Shown: one piece after another, positions 16,803 to 25,376 of the stretch
Layout of the letters: every line of letters starts with the position of its first letter
How positions within the stretch are numbered: position 1 is the first letter of the stretch
Source: Pseudomonadales bacterium
GTDB taxonomy: Bacteria; Pseudomonadota; Gammaproteobacteria; Pseudomonadales; Pseudohongiellaceae
Reading direction: 5' to 3'
Assembly (NCBI GenBank): GCA_022822865.1
Contig: JAJDYJ010000033.1
Coordinates: 1-56,976, forward strand
DNA length: 56,976 nucleotides
Notes under the pieces: model-generated
Seen by the model: only the letters and a program-made list of their open reading frames with translations
Database searches by the model: none
What the model was told of the DNA's origin: nothing
Made by a program: the position numbers and the translations under genes

Positions 16803-17609
16803 ATGACACTTCAGAAGCTGAAATCAGGCAGTCTGATCCCGGCGCTGGGACTGGCGGCCCTGTTGGCGGGCGGCAATGCCGCCGCGAACGGTCCCATCGG
16901 CGATCATGTCAACGACCTGCAGGCGCACCTGCTGGAATACGGCGACGAGGTGGTCTGGCTGATCGAACAGATCGACGGCATCGTCGATTCCTACGAAAGC
17001 GGCGGCCTTGCGGCGTCGAACCCGGAAGCCGTGGTGGAACATTGGGAAGCGGTACTCTTCCACGCGGCGATCGAGACCAGTTACGTTCCGGTTTACGCAT
17101 CCATTTGGCAGGGGCTGTTCGGCGTTCGGCAGGCGATCGAGGTGGAAGCGCCGGTCGCCGACGTGCGCGTCCAGCAGGCGATGCTGGAACAGTCCTTGTG
17201 GCAGGCGCTCGGCGCGGTCAAGCTGGCCGCCCAGTTCCAGCAGCGCGGACTGACCGCGGCGATCGAGGTTACCGAGGCGACCACGCCGGCGGAAACGCTG
17301 GAAGAAATCAAGCAGCGGCTCGACCGGGTGGTGGCCAAATATGCCGAGCGATTGCCGGAAGAGGCGACCAGTATCGTATTCGACACTTACCTGACCCGTT
17401 TCGAGGGCGTGGAAGGCATGCTGATCGAACAGGACGCGGAGCTCGTGGTAGACCTCGAAGTGGACTTCAATGTGACCTTGCCCCAGGCGATGGAAAGCGG
17501 CGCCAGCCTCGACAATGTGCGCGGCGTGGTGCAGGCGATGCAAAGCAAGCTGGACCGGGCAAAGTCGCTGCTGGAAGAAGCCGAACAGGATCGGGCCAGC
17601 GTCTTCTGA
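16803..17609 (+). CDS. exported alpha-helical protein of the iron operon
   Basis: A 268-residue protein with a clear Sec signal peptide (cleavage after about residue 28, AAANG) and an almost wholly helical mature part. I do not recognise the family. The visible motif EHWEAVLFHAAIETSYV (about 80) and acidic helices could be ligand- or metal-binding, but there is no GxHxxE imelysin signature. It is first in a Fur-box-controlled operon, and its TGA is directly followed by the ATG of the ferric-binding protein. Context points to a periplasmic accessory of iron uptake. ATG 16803 is required for the signal peptide; longer frames are excluded because they would read through the Fur box. Confidence 0.8.
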   Translation: MTLQKLKSGSLIPALGLAALLAGGNAAANGPIGDHVNDLQAHLLEYGDEVVWLIEQIDGIVDSYESGGLAASNPEAVVEHWEAVLFHAAIETSYVPVYASIWQGLFGVRQAIEVEAPVADVRVQQAMLEQSLWQALGAVKLAAQFQQRGLTAAIEVTEATTPAETLEEIKQRLDRVVAKYAERLPEEATSIVFDTYLTRFEGVEGMLIEQDAELVVDLEVDFNVTLPQAMESGASLDNVRGVVQAMQSKLDRAKSLLEEAEQDRASVF

Positions 17610-18647
17610 ATGAGGCGTCGATCCTTCCTGCAAGGCCTGGCTGTGTCAGGCGCCATGGGTTCTTTGCCGCTGGCGCCGGGCATCGGTTTCGCCCAGTCTT
17701 CCAAAGCGGTGCCGGTTGACGAACTGCCCCCGCTGGAAGGCGAACTCACGCTGTATCTCGGCCGCGGCGAAGGCGGCCTGTACGAAAACGTGCTGGCGGC
17801 GGTAGAAGAACGCAATCCCGATTTCACGCTGAATATCCGCCGGGGTCCGACCGCGGCCCTGGCAAACGCCATTGTCGCCGAAGCGGAGGCCGGCGTTCGG
17901 CGCGCCGACGTGTTCTGGGCGGTCGACTCGGGCGCCATCGGCATGATCAATGCAGCCGGCCTGGCGCGCGACTTGCCCGACGACCTGACACACCAGCTCC
18001 AGCCAGGCTTTCGCTACCCGCAATGGGCGCCCGTCACCGGACGCATCCGAACGCTGCCTTTCAATACGGAACGGCTTTCGGCGGATAGCATTCCCGCCGC
18101 CGTCATGTCCCTGCCCGGCAGCGGGCTCGAAATCGGCTGGGCGCCCGCCTATGCCTCGTTTCAGTCGTTCGTTACCGCCATGCGCCTGCTCGAAGGCGAC
18201 CGGGCCACGGCCGACTGGCTGCGCGGCATCAACGAGACCGCGACGTCCTACGCGGGAGAACTCGGCGTCGTCATGGGCGTGGAACGCGGTGAAGTGCAAC
18301 TCGGATTCGCCAACCACTATTACACCTTGCGTCTGAAGTCGGGAATGCCCGACGCCCGCGTGGCAATGGCCTTTACCAACAACGACGCAGGCTGCCTGGT
18401 CAACGCTTCCGGCGTTCTCGCGCTCGCCGGAGGCGACCTGCCGATCGACTTCATTCGCTACCTGCTCACCAGGGAAGTACAGACCTACCTGGCCAACGAA
18501 GCTTTCGAGATTCCGCTGGTGGCTGGCGTCTCGACGCCGCAAGGATTGCCGGACCTGGACCGAATCGCGCCTCCCGAGATCGACCTGACCCTGCTTGCCG
18601 ACTTGCGCCCGACGCTGGATCTGATGCGCGAAGTCGGTGTCCTGTAA
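17610..18647 (+). CDS. fbpA: ferric iron ABC transporter, periplasmic binding protein
   Basis: A 345-residue solute-binding protein of the FbpA/FutA class. A twin-arginine signal (RRRSFLQG, 2-9) indicates export in the folded state by Tat, as for FutA. The paired tyrosines that coordinate Fe(III) are seen at 237-238 in NHYYTLRL, and the fold markers GRGEGGLYE and ADVFWAVDSG are present. It delivers ferric ion to the FbpB/FbpC complex encoded just downstream. It is directly coupled to the helical-protein gene upstream. Confidence 0.92.
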   Translation: MRRRSFLQGLAVSGAMGSLPLAPGIGFAQSSKAVPVDELPPLEGELTLYLGRGEGGLYENVLAAVEERNPDFTLNIRRGPTAALANAIVAEAEAGVRRADVFWAVDSGAIGMINAAGLARDLPDDLTHQLQPGFRYPQWAPVTGRIRTLPFNTERLSADSIPAAVMSLPGSGLEIGWAPAYASFQSFVTAMRLLEGDRATADWLRGINETATSYAGELGVVMGVERGEVQLGFANHYYTLRLKSGMPDARVAMAFTNNDAGCLVNASGVLALAGGDLPIDFIRYLLTREVQTYLANEAFEIPLVAGVSTPQGLPDLDRIAPPEIDLTLLADLRPTLDLMREVGVL

Positions 18648-18684
18648 CTCGCTCCATGACCCCGTTCATGACCCCCTCAATGCC

Positions 18685-20208
18685 ATGACCACTGCGTGGC
18701 CGAAGTCTTATCCATTCGCCATGGTGATTTCGCTGCTGGCGATGTTGCCGGTACTTGTGCTGTTCGGCCTGCTCGGCGACAGCCCCGAGTTTTTCGCGGC
18801 TCGCAATCTGGGCCTGCTGGCGAACACGCTTTCCCTGGTATTTCTGACCGTGTCCGGTTCATTGCTGCTGGGCGTCCCCCTGGCTTTGTTGACGGCTTAC
18901 GTGCGCCTGCCCTGGTCCCGGCTGTGGCTGGTTCTGCTGGCCGCCCCGCTCGCCATGCCGAGCTATATCGGCGCGTTCACCTTCTACGCCGCCTTCGGTC
19001 CCGGCGGCGAGATTGAAAACCTGTTCGGTCTGACGACGCCTTCGGCGCGTGGACTCCCCGGCGCGGCGCTGGTCATGACGCTGTATACCTATCCTTTCGT
19101 CCTGTTGACCACGCGGGCCGCGTTATTGAGCCAGGATGCCAGCCTGATCAATGCCGCGCGCACGCTCGGATTGAGTCTGCCGCTCAGCCTCTGGCGCGTG
19201 GCCCTGCCGCGGGCGGCGACCGGGATGGCCGCCGGCAGCCTGCTCGCGGCACTGTACGCCTTTTCGGATTTCGGCACGCCGGCGATCATGGGACTCGATA
19301 CTTTCACCCGGGCGATTTACGTGGAATACAACGCCTTCGGGCTCGAACAGGCAGCCATGCTGTCGCTGCAGTTGCTCGTCATCGTCGGTCTGGTGCTGTA
19401 CCTGGAATCGAGGATTTCCGCGACGCCGGAGCGCCCCGGCCGCGCCCTGGCGATATGGCCGGATACTTGGCAGAAAGCCTTGTGCCTGGCCGCCATGGCG
19501 CTGGCTGTTCTGCTCGCAACCGTGCTGCCGCTGGCGATTTTCAGTATCTGGCTGTTGCGCGACGGCAGCGGCGGCTTCGAATTCAGCCTCGCCTGGAATT
19601 CCACCCTGGCTTCCCTGCTGGCGGCGTGCGTGGCGGTGGCGCTGGCTTTGCCGGTCGCCTTCGCGGCGGTCGGCGGCAGGCTGGGACGGCTGCTGGAACG
19701 GGTGACTTATCTGGGATTCGGCGTGCCCGGCATCGTCATGGGCACGGCGCTGGTTTATATCGGATTGCAGGCGCCTTTCCTGTATCAGACCCTTGGTCTG
19801 CTGGTATTCGCCTATGTATTGCGATTCCTGCCTTTGGCCGTGGGCTCGATCCGGTCCGCGGTGGAACGGCTCGACACCAGCCTGATCAACGCCGCCAGAG
19901 TATTGGGCGCCGGACCGGGGGAGGTATTGCGGCGCGTGTCCCTGCCCCTTACCTTGCGCGGCATGGTGGCGGGCGCCGCCCTGGTCTTTCTCGAGGCGAT
20001 GCGCGAACTGCCGGCTACCCTGCTGTTGGCCCCGACCGGCTTCGAAACGCTGGCCACCTATTTGTGGCGGGTATATGAAGCGGGATACTTCGGCCGCGCG
20101 GCGGTTCCCGGCCTGATGCTGATTTTGATGTCGGGTCTGGGGCTCGCCCTGATGCTGTCGGGGGAGCGGCGGTCCGCATTGGCCCTGATCGAGGACAGGC
20201 GGGAATAA
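18685..20208 (+). CDS. fbpB: ferric iron ABC transporter, permease
   Basis: A 507-residue inner-membrane permease of the FbpB type, with two fused BPD_transp_1 units and about 12 membrane segments. The EAA-like cytoplasmic loops are at INAARTLGLSLPLSLWRVALP in the first half (about 150) and INAARVLGAGPGEVLRRVSLP in the second (about 410). ATG 18685 (MTTAWPKSY) is preferred; earlier in-frame starts fall within fbpA. Several ATGACC copies precede it, and no clear ribosome site is visible. It ends on the base where fbpC begins. Confidence 0.92.
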   Translation: MTTAWPKSYPFAMVISLLAMLPVLVLFGLLGDSPEFFAARNLGLLANTLSLVFLTVSGSLLLGVPLALLTAYVRLPWSRLWLVLLAAPLAMPSYIGAFTFYAAFGPGGEIENLFGLTTPSARGLPGAALVMTLYTYPFVLLTTRAALLSQDASLINAARTLGLSLPLSLWRVALPRAATGMAAGSLLAALYAFSDFGTPAIMGLDTFTRAIYVEYNAFGLEQAAMLSLQLLVIVGLVLYLESRISATPERPGRALAIWPDTWQKALCLAAMALAVLLATVLPLAIFSIWLLRDGSGGFEFSLAWNSTLASLLAACVAVALALPVAFAAVGGRLGRLLERVTYLGFGVPGIVMGTALVYIGLQAPFLYQTLGLLVFAYVLRFLPLAVGSIRSAVERLDTSLINAARVLGAGPGEVLRRVSLPLTLRGMVAGAALVFLEAMRELPATLLLAPTGFETLATYLWRVYEAGYFGRAAVPGLMLILMSGLGLALMLSGERRSALALIEDRRE

Positions 20209-21218
20209 TGCTCGAAGTCAGCAAGCTGTGTGTGGACTACGGAACCACCCGGGTAATCGATGACGTGAGTTTCGAACTGGCCCGGGACGAGATTCTTACC
20301 CTGGTCGGCCCCACCGCATGCGGCAAGACCACCATCTTGCACGCCATCGCCGGCCTCGTCCCCATCGCCGCGGGAGAAATTCGGCTGGGCCGGTGGCAGG
20401 CGTCCGCAAGCGCCGCCATTCCTCCCGAACAACGCAACACGGGCATGGTTTTCCAGGACTTCGCTCTTTTTCCGCATCTGACCGTACTCGAAAACGTCGG
20501 CTTCCGATTGAAGAACAACGCGCAGGCGGACCGTTGGCTGCAACTCCTGGGACTTGACGATCTGCGTCATGCCAGGCCCGCGACGCTTTCCGGCGGTCAG
20601 AAACAGCGGGTTGCCCTGGCGCGGACTCTGGCGCACGAACCCGCGCTGGTATTGCTCGACGAACCGCTTTCCAATCTCGACGCGGCGCTAAAAGACAGCT
20701 TGCGCCGGGAGATTCGCGAGGCGCTCAAGGCGGCGGGCACTCCGGCGGTCTGGGTGACCCACGATCAGGAAGAGGCCCTGTCGGTCGGCGACCGCCTCGG
20801 CGTTCTGCACCAGGGCCGGCTGGAACAACTGGCTGACCCCGAAAGTTGCTTTTCACGACCCGCCAGCCGATTCGTCGCTTCCTTTCTTGGCGAGGCCAAC
20901 TTTATTCCCGGCCGGGCAGACGGCGCGGCCGTGGCGACGGACCTTGGCGCGGTCACGGCGGCAGCGGCCGTAAACGGCGAAGTCGACGTCCTGTTGCGGC
21001 CCGGCGACCTGTCGCTGACGTTAGCGGCCGATGCCGGCAACGGCGTAATCGAGTCAGCGCAATACGAAGGCGAAACCTGGCTGTATCGCGTTGGACTCGA
21101 CGCGGGTATCGCCGTGCAGGTGCGCACCAGTCACGAGAACCGGCTCGAAGCCGGTTCCCGCGTAATCGTGGAGGTCAACTCCGGGCAGCCGCTGGCAACG
21201 TTCGAACGCGGCCGGTAA
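20208..21218 (+). CDS. fbpC: ferric iron ABC transporter, ATPase
   Basis: A 336-residue ABC ATPase. Walker A GPTACGKTT (34-42), Q-loop MVFQDFALFPH, signature LSGGQKQR, Walker B VLLDEPLSNLD and H-loop VWVTHDQEEA are followed by a TOBE domain (about 245-330, DVLLRPGDLSL) as in FbpC/PotA-like transporters. Its ATG overlaps the fbpB TAA by one base. It is the last gene of the Fur-controlled operon. Confidence 0.94.
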   Translation: MLEVSKLCVDYGTTRVIDDVSFELARDEILTLVGPTACGKTTILHAIAGLVPIAAGEIRLGRWQASASAAIPPEQRNTGMVFQDFALFPHLTVLENVGFRLKNNAQADRWLQLLGLDDLRHARPATLSGGQKQRVALARTLAHEPALVLLDEPLSNLDAALKDSLRREIREALKAAGTPAVWVTHDQEEALSVGDRLGVLHQGRLEQLADPESCFSRPASRFVASFLGEANFIPGRADGAAVATDLGAVTAAAAVNGEVDVLLRPGDLSLTLAADAGNGVIESAQYEGETWLYRVGLDAGIAVQVRTSHENRLEAGSRVIVEVNSGQPLATFERGR

Positions 21219-21233
21219 TCCCCGCCGCCCTGC

Positions 21234-22523
21234 TTATTCCCTGGTCAATCTGCGAATCAGTACGGCGCTGAGCGCGGCGCGTTCGGCCAGCGAACTGGCC
21301 CTGGCCTCTTCGCGGTTGGAATGGGCGCCGCTGCCGGCGATGCCGAGCGAATCGATGGTCGGCAGGCCGACTCCCTGCGTCAGCGAGCCGTCGGTGCCGC
21401 CGCCGGAATCGACGATGCCGATGTCCTGGCCGAGCAGGCGGCCGATGGCGATGGTCTTGTCGAGCAGGTAGTCGGATTCGGGAGTTGGAATCTTCGGCGG
21501 CCGATGCAGGTTGATGTAACTTTCGGTGGTGATTTCACCGCTGTCGACCGGGTAGCTGTAGACCCGTTCGAAAATCTCCCGCCAGAGCTCGACCGCCGCG
21601 ACGCCCTGTTCGGGTTGCGGATAGCGCAGGTCGATCAGCGCCTCGGCGCAGGGAGAGATGGTGTTGCGCGCCTCGCCGCCGTTGACCACGCCGACGTTTA
21701 CCGTCAGGCCAGTCTCGTAGTTGGTCATGTTTTCGATCTGAACGATCTTGTAGGCCAGTTCCTTGATCGCCGACAGTCCCTGCTCGTGCGCCCCGCCGGA
21801 ATGGGCGGCGCGGCCGGTGACCACCAGCCGGGCCTGGCCGATGCCCTTGCGCTGGCGCGTCATGGTGTCGATGCCCGAGGATTCGTACACCAGCCCCCAG
21901 TCGTGATTCAGGGCTTCTTCCTCAAGGTATTTGCGCGAGGAAAGCGAGCCCATTTCCTCGTCGCTGTTGAGCAGGACCGTAAAGGCGGCTTCATCGAGCG
22001 CGTCCGCGGCGGCCAGCGCCTTCAGCGCATACAACATCACTACGAGTCCGCCCTTCATGTCAGCCACACCCGGGCCGTAGATCGTGTCGCCTTCGCGGCG
22101 AAAGGTCTGGAACGGGCTGTCGGGCGGGAATACGGTGTCGATGTGACCCATCAGCAGCAAGCGGCTGCCGTTGCCGGGGCGTCGCGCGAGCAGATGATCG
22201 GCCAGGTCGACGGAATATTCGCTGCCCGGGCAACTCGGCATCTCGATCAGCTCTCCCGGCAACCGGCTCGTGCTGAAACCGAGTCCGCGCAATTCCTCGT
22301 CGAAAACGGCCGCCACGGCGTCGAGGCCGGCGCTGTTGAGGCTACCGGAATTCATGTTGGTAATGCGCTCCAGCAGGGCAAGCATTTCCTCTTCCCGCTC
22401 ATCGAGCCAGACAACCATTTCCTGTTCTTCGGCGTTGATCGCAGGCTCCACAGGTTCCTGCGCGAGCGCCGCCAAGCTCAGGTTCAATGCCAATACGGAA
22501 CAGGTCAAACGCAATGTATTCAT
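21234..22523 (-). CDS. exported M20 zinc peptidase, carboxypeptidase G2-like
   Basis: A 429-residue M20 metallopeptidase with a Sec signal peptide (about 1-20, cleaved near ALAQ). Zinc-ligand and catalytic segments: GHIDTVFP (first His and catalytic Asp), GPGVADMKGG (bridging Asp), NSDEEMGS (catalytic Glu and ligand), and a late histidine GSGAHSNREE. Dimerisation-lid residues lie between them. Relatives such as carboxypeptidase G2 remove C-terminal glutamate or hydrolyse N-acyl amino acids. The ATG overlaps the cupin stop (ATGA). The mature enzyme should act in the periplasm, releasing amino acids in line with the neighbouring exported enzymes. Confidence 0.88.
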   Translation of the reverse strand: MNTLRLTCSVLALNLSLAALAQEPVEPAINAEEQEMVVWLDEREEEMLALLERITNMNSGSLNSAGLDAVAAVFDEELRGLGFSTSRLPGELIEMPSCPGSEYSVDLADHLLARRPGNGSRLLLMGHIDTVFPPDSPFQTFRREGDTIYGPGVADMKGGLVVMLYALKALAAADALDEAAFTVLLNSDEEMGSLSSRKYLEEEALNHDWGLVYESSGIDTMTRQRKGIGQARLVVTGRAAHSGGAHEQGLSAIKELAYKIVQIENMTNYETGLTVNVGVVNGGEARNTISPCAEALIDLRYPQPEQGVAAVELWREIFERVYSYPVDSGEITTESYINLHRPPKIPTPESDYLLDKTIAIGRLLGQDIGIVDSGGGTDGSLTQGVGLPTIDSLGIAGSGAHSNREEARASSLAERAALSAVLIRRLTRE

Positions 22524-22855
22524 TTCGATCCGCCCGGTAATCGATTGTGAAACCAGAATTCGACTTCGGTTGTGTCTTCCAGGAACTCCGCCGCATGAAT
22601 CGTCCCGGCCGGCACATGATACCAGTCCCCCGGCCCGAGGCGCTCCGACTTGCCACCCATGGTGAGCAGGATCGCGCCTCTGGTCACCACGCCGACATTG
22701 TCGGTTTCGTGATCGTGGGGCGGAAGCACGGTTCCGGCCTGGTAGGTCGCGAACACGACGTCGCAACCCTCGGCGTCGAGTTTCAGTGCGCCCTCGTGGC
22801 CGGCAAGCGGCGGCAAGCGGCGAATCGGCTCGGGAAATTCGCTGTTTTTCGACAT
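22520..22855 (-). CDS. small cupin-domain protein
   Basis: A 111-residue single-domain cupin, cytoplasmic (no signal). Metal-site motif 1 is PPHDHETDNVGVVTRGAILL (about 45-64, two His and Glu) and motif 2 is GPGDWYHVPAGTIHAA with a further His. A good AGAGGA site precedes the ATG. It is coupled to the M20 peptidase gene downstream. It could be a small dioxygenase or isomerase, or a sensor; the sequence does not say which. Confidence 0.82.
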   Translation of the reverse strand: MSKNSEFPEPIRRLPPLAGHEGALKLDAEGCDVVFATYQAGTVLPPHDHETDNVGVVTRGAILLTMGGKSERLGPGDWYHVPAGTIHAAEFLEDTTEVEFWFHNRLPGGSK

Positions 22856-22965
22856 GGCTGTCCTCTGTTAGAATCATCCGGTCGGGAGACCGATTATCAC
22901 ATGGCAGAGTCGGCCGGGCTAACCGGGGCGAAGCCGTTCAGTGTGTTGCAATTCCTTGCAGTTCC

Positions 22966-22981
22966 ACCATTTCGTAATGGT
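22966..22981. promoter_or_regulatory. inverted repeat in the cupin/amine-oxidase divergent region
   Basis: ACCATT-TCGT-AATGGT is a perfect 6-bp inverted repeat 29 bases before the amine oxidase GTG. TTGCAG (22956) and TAGGAT (22981) flank it with a poor 19-base spacing. It may be an operator for the divergent pair. Confidence 0.35.
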
Positions 22982-23010
22982 AGGATTTTCATCGGCATCG
23001 GGGGGCTGAT

Positions 23011-24585
23011 GTGGTCAAACCAGTAAGCAGACGTGAATTTCTCAACTTGCTCGCGGCGGCCGGGGGCGCCGGGGCGGTTGTCAAGGCGGGTGCTGCGCTC
23101 GGAATCATGCCGGCCGAAGCGGCGGCCTCGACGCTGGATCTGGCCGCCGGCAACGGCCGCAGCGCGGTCATTCTCGGCGGCGGCATTTCGGGACTCGCAA
23201 CCGCCTACGAACTCGGCAAGGCGGGATGGGATTGCACCGTCCTAGAAGCCTCCCACCGTTGCGGCGGCCGCATCTTCACGGTGCGCCATGGCACATTGAT
23301 CGACGAACTCGGCAATCGGCAGTATTGCGAGTTCGACGACGAGCCGCATATGTATTTCAACGCCGGGGCCGCGCGAATTCCCAATACCCACCGCACCTTG
23401 CTCGGCTATTGCAAGAAACTCGGCGTCGAACTCGAAATCTTCATCAACGAGAACAAGACCTGCTGGGTGCAGGACGACGCCATGCTCGGCGGCAAGCCCG
23501 TGCGCAATATCGAATACACCACTCACTTGCGCGGTTTCGTCGCCGAAATGATGGCCAAGGCCATGCACGAAACCGACATGGACGAACCGTTTACCGAGGA
23601 AGAGGCCGGAACCCTGCTGGGCATGATCCGCAGCTTCGGCGACCTGTCCGAAGACGATGTCTACCGCGGCAGCCTCAATGCCGGCTTCGATTCCGGCGGC
23701 TTTCTCAACCAGGGCGCGCAGAAAGACATCATCGCCTTCCGCGACTTGCTCAAGACGCCGTTTGCGATGAGGCTGCTGAGCACCAACGAAGGCGAAACCG
23801 GCCCCATCCTCCTGCAGCCCCGGGGCGGCATGGACCAGATCACCGAAGGATTCCTGCGCCAGGTCGGCGACCGCGTCAGTTACCGCGCCATGGTCGCATC
23901 GATCCAGGTGCGCGACGACGGCGTTGAAGTCGCCTACGACCAGGACGGCGCGCGCCGCCAGATCCGGGCCGACTATTGCTTCAACTGTATTCCGACCCAC
24001 CTCGTCACGGGCCTCGATCACAATTTCCCCGCCGACTACGTGCGTGCGCTGAAACACGTGCTTCGTGGCGAAGCCTACAAGGCCGCCTTCCAGGCGAAGG
24101 AGCGCTTCTGGGAAAAGCAGGACATTTACGGCGGCATTTCCTGGATGAACAATCGCAGCCAGCAGATCTGGTATCCCGTGGCCGGCATCCACCGGCGGAA
24201 GGGTGTCATTCTTGCGGCTTACGATTACGGCGGCGGCATGTACCACACCCGCATGACGCAACAGGAACGTGTGGAAGCGCATCTCGCCGACGGCGAGAAA
24301 GTGCATGCCAACTATCGGGACCTGGTAGAGAAACCCGCCACCGTGGGCTGGCATCGCATGAATCACATGCTCGGCTGTTCCGCGCGCTGGCGACGCAGTT
24401 TCCGCGAAGGCTGGACCGGCGAGACCGAACAACACTACCGCACGCTGCAAGCGCCGGTAAACGGCCGGCATTACATGATCGGCGACCAGATCAGCATGCG
24501 TTCGGCCTGGATGGAAAGCGCGCTGCTTTCCGCGCATTGGGCCATGGCCGATCTCGACCGCCGATTGCGGAACGCGCCGGCATGA
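23011..24585 (+). CDS. Tat-exported flavin amine oxidase/dehydrogenase
   Basis: A 524-residue FAD-dependent amine oxidase. It has a twin-arginine signal (SRREFLN, 6-12, followed by a hydrophobic stretch to about 38). The dinucleotide fold VILGGGISGLATAYE (53-67) and the second FAD motif LEASHRCGGR are followed by the substrate domain, and the C-terminal flavin segment is near YMIGDQIS. GTG 23011 is the first start giving the Tat signal. Its stop overlaps the ATG of a diheme cytochrome c by 4 bases. That arrangement resembles NicA2/CycN of nicotine-degrading Pseudomonas, where the flavoenzyme passes electrons to cytochrome c rather than oxygen. The amine substrate here is unknown. Confidence 0.9.
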   Translation: MVKPVSRREFLNLLAAAGGAGAVVKAGAALGIMPAEAAASTLDLAAGNGRSAVILGGGISGLATAYELGKAGWDCTVLEASHRCGGRIFTVRHGTLIDELGNRQYCEFDDEPHMYFNAGAARIPNTHRTLLGYCKKLGVELEIFINENKTCWVQDDAMLGGKPVRNIEYTTHLRGFVAEMMAKAMHETDMDEPFTEEEAGTLLGMIRSFGDLSEDDVYRGSLNAGFDSGGFLNQGAQKDIIAFRDLLKTPFAMRLLSTNEGETGPILLQPRGGMDQITEGFLRQVGDRVSYRAMVASIQVRDDGVEVAYDQDGARRQIRADYCFNCIPTHLVTGLDHNFPADYVRALKHVLRGEAYKAAFQAKERFWEKQDIYGGISWMNNRSQQIWYPVAGIHRRKGVILAAYDYGGGMYHTRMTQQERVEAHLADGEKVHANYRDLVEKPATVGWHRMNHMLGCSARWRRSFREGWTGETEQHYRTLQAPVNGRHYMIGDQISMRSAWMESALLSAHWAMADLDRRLRNAPA

Positions 24586-25187
24586 TTCGCCTTGCGCTAA
24601 TCTGCCTTCTGTGCATCCCCTCCCTGGCGTCGGCGGCGGAACGCGAGCCCTTCGACGATCGTTATTGCACCACCTGCCACGGGACCGACGGGCGCGGCAA
24701 CGAAGGCGTGCAGGCGCCGCGGCTCGCGGGCATGGAGCCCTGGTACCTGAAACGGCAACTCGAGAACTATCGGGACGGCATTCGCGGCGCGCATCCCGAC
24801 GATATCGAAGGCCTCGCCATGCAACCCATGGCCTCCGGGCTGACGGACGAGTCCATACAGGATATTATCGAGTGGGTAGGCGGTTGGAATTACGTTCCCG
24901 CGGAACATACGATCAGCGGTGACCTCGATGCCGGCAGGACGCTATACCAGCCCTGCGCCACCTGTCACGGCGCTGACGCCGAAGGCAACGAGGCGCTGGG
25001 AGCGCCGGCCCTGGCGGGGCAGAACGACTGGTACATGGTCACCCAACTCAGGAATTTCCTGGCCGGATACCGCGGCGTACACCCGCAGGATGTCTATGGC
25101 GCGCAGATGCGCGCAATGACCACGGGGCTGAACGGCGAGAACGATATCAATAACGTGGTCGCTTACATAAACAGCTTGTCCGACTGA
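24582..25187 (+). CDS. diheme periplasmic cytochrome c
   Basis: A 201-residue exported cytochrome with a signal peptide (1-19) and two class I heme domains, CTTCH (C29, C32, H33) and CATCH (C125, C128, H129). Each is followed by a GNEG or GNEALGAPALAGQ-type segment as in c4 cytochromes. The likely role is to accept electrons from the coupled amine oxidase and pass them to the respiratory chain. The halves look like an internal duplication. Translation is coupled to the oxidase by an ATGA overlap. Confidence 0.93.
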   Translation: MIRLALICLLCIPSLASAAEREPFDDRYCTTCHGTDGRGNEGVQAPRLAGMEPWYLKRQLENYRDGIRGAHPDDIEGLAMQPMASGLTDESIQDIIEWVGGWNYVPAEHTISGDLDAGRTLYQPCATCHGADAEGNEALGAPALAGQNDWYMVTQLRNFLAGYRGVHPQDVYGAQMRAMTTGLNGENDINNVVAYINSLSD

Positions 25188-25194
25188 TTTATTC

Positions 25195-25363
25195 TGAACA
25201 ATTCCTTCCATGGAATTGTTCATTGACGCAAAACAAAAGCGTGGTTTTGTTTTGCTCCCGGATTCAATGGCTTGCGCCATCGAATCCGACGGCACATCCA
25301 TGTGCCGCGCGGAAGCTCCGATCAATCGGAGCTTCCTTGTCAGTGGCCGGCTCAGAAGCCGGC
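25195..25363. repeat. array of six consecutive stem-loops
   Basis: Between the cytochrome and symporter genes six hairpins with unrelated stems follow one another almost without spacers. (1) 25195-25222, 11 bp, loop TTCCAT. (2) 25228-25255, 11 bp, GCAAAACAAAA/TTTTGTTTTGC. (3) 25259-25288, 12 bp with one mismatch. (4) 25290-25307, 6 bp, loop ATCCAT. (5) 25311-25336, 10 bp, GGAAGCTCCG/CGGAGCTTCC. (6) 25346-25363, 7 bp. None has the T-run of an intrinsic terminator. An in-frame reading through the array exists only because it lacks stops. Function unknown; it may stabilise, process or separate expression of the flanking genes, or be a mobile repeat. Confidence 0.9.
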
Positions 25364-25376
25364 GGGGAGAATTCGC

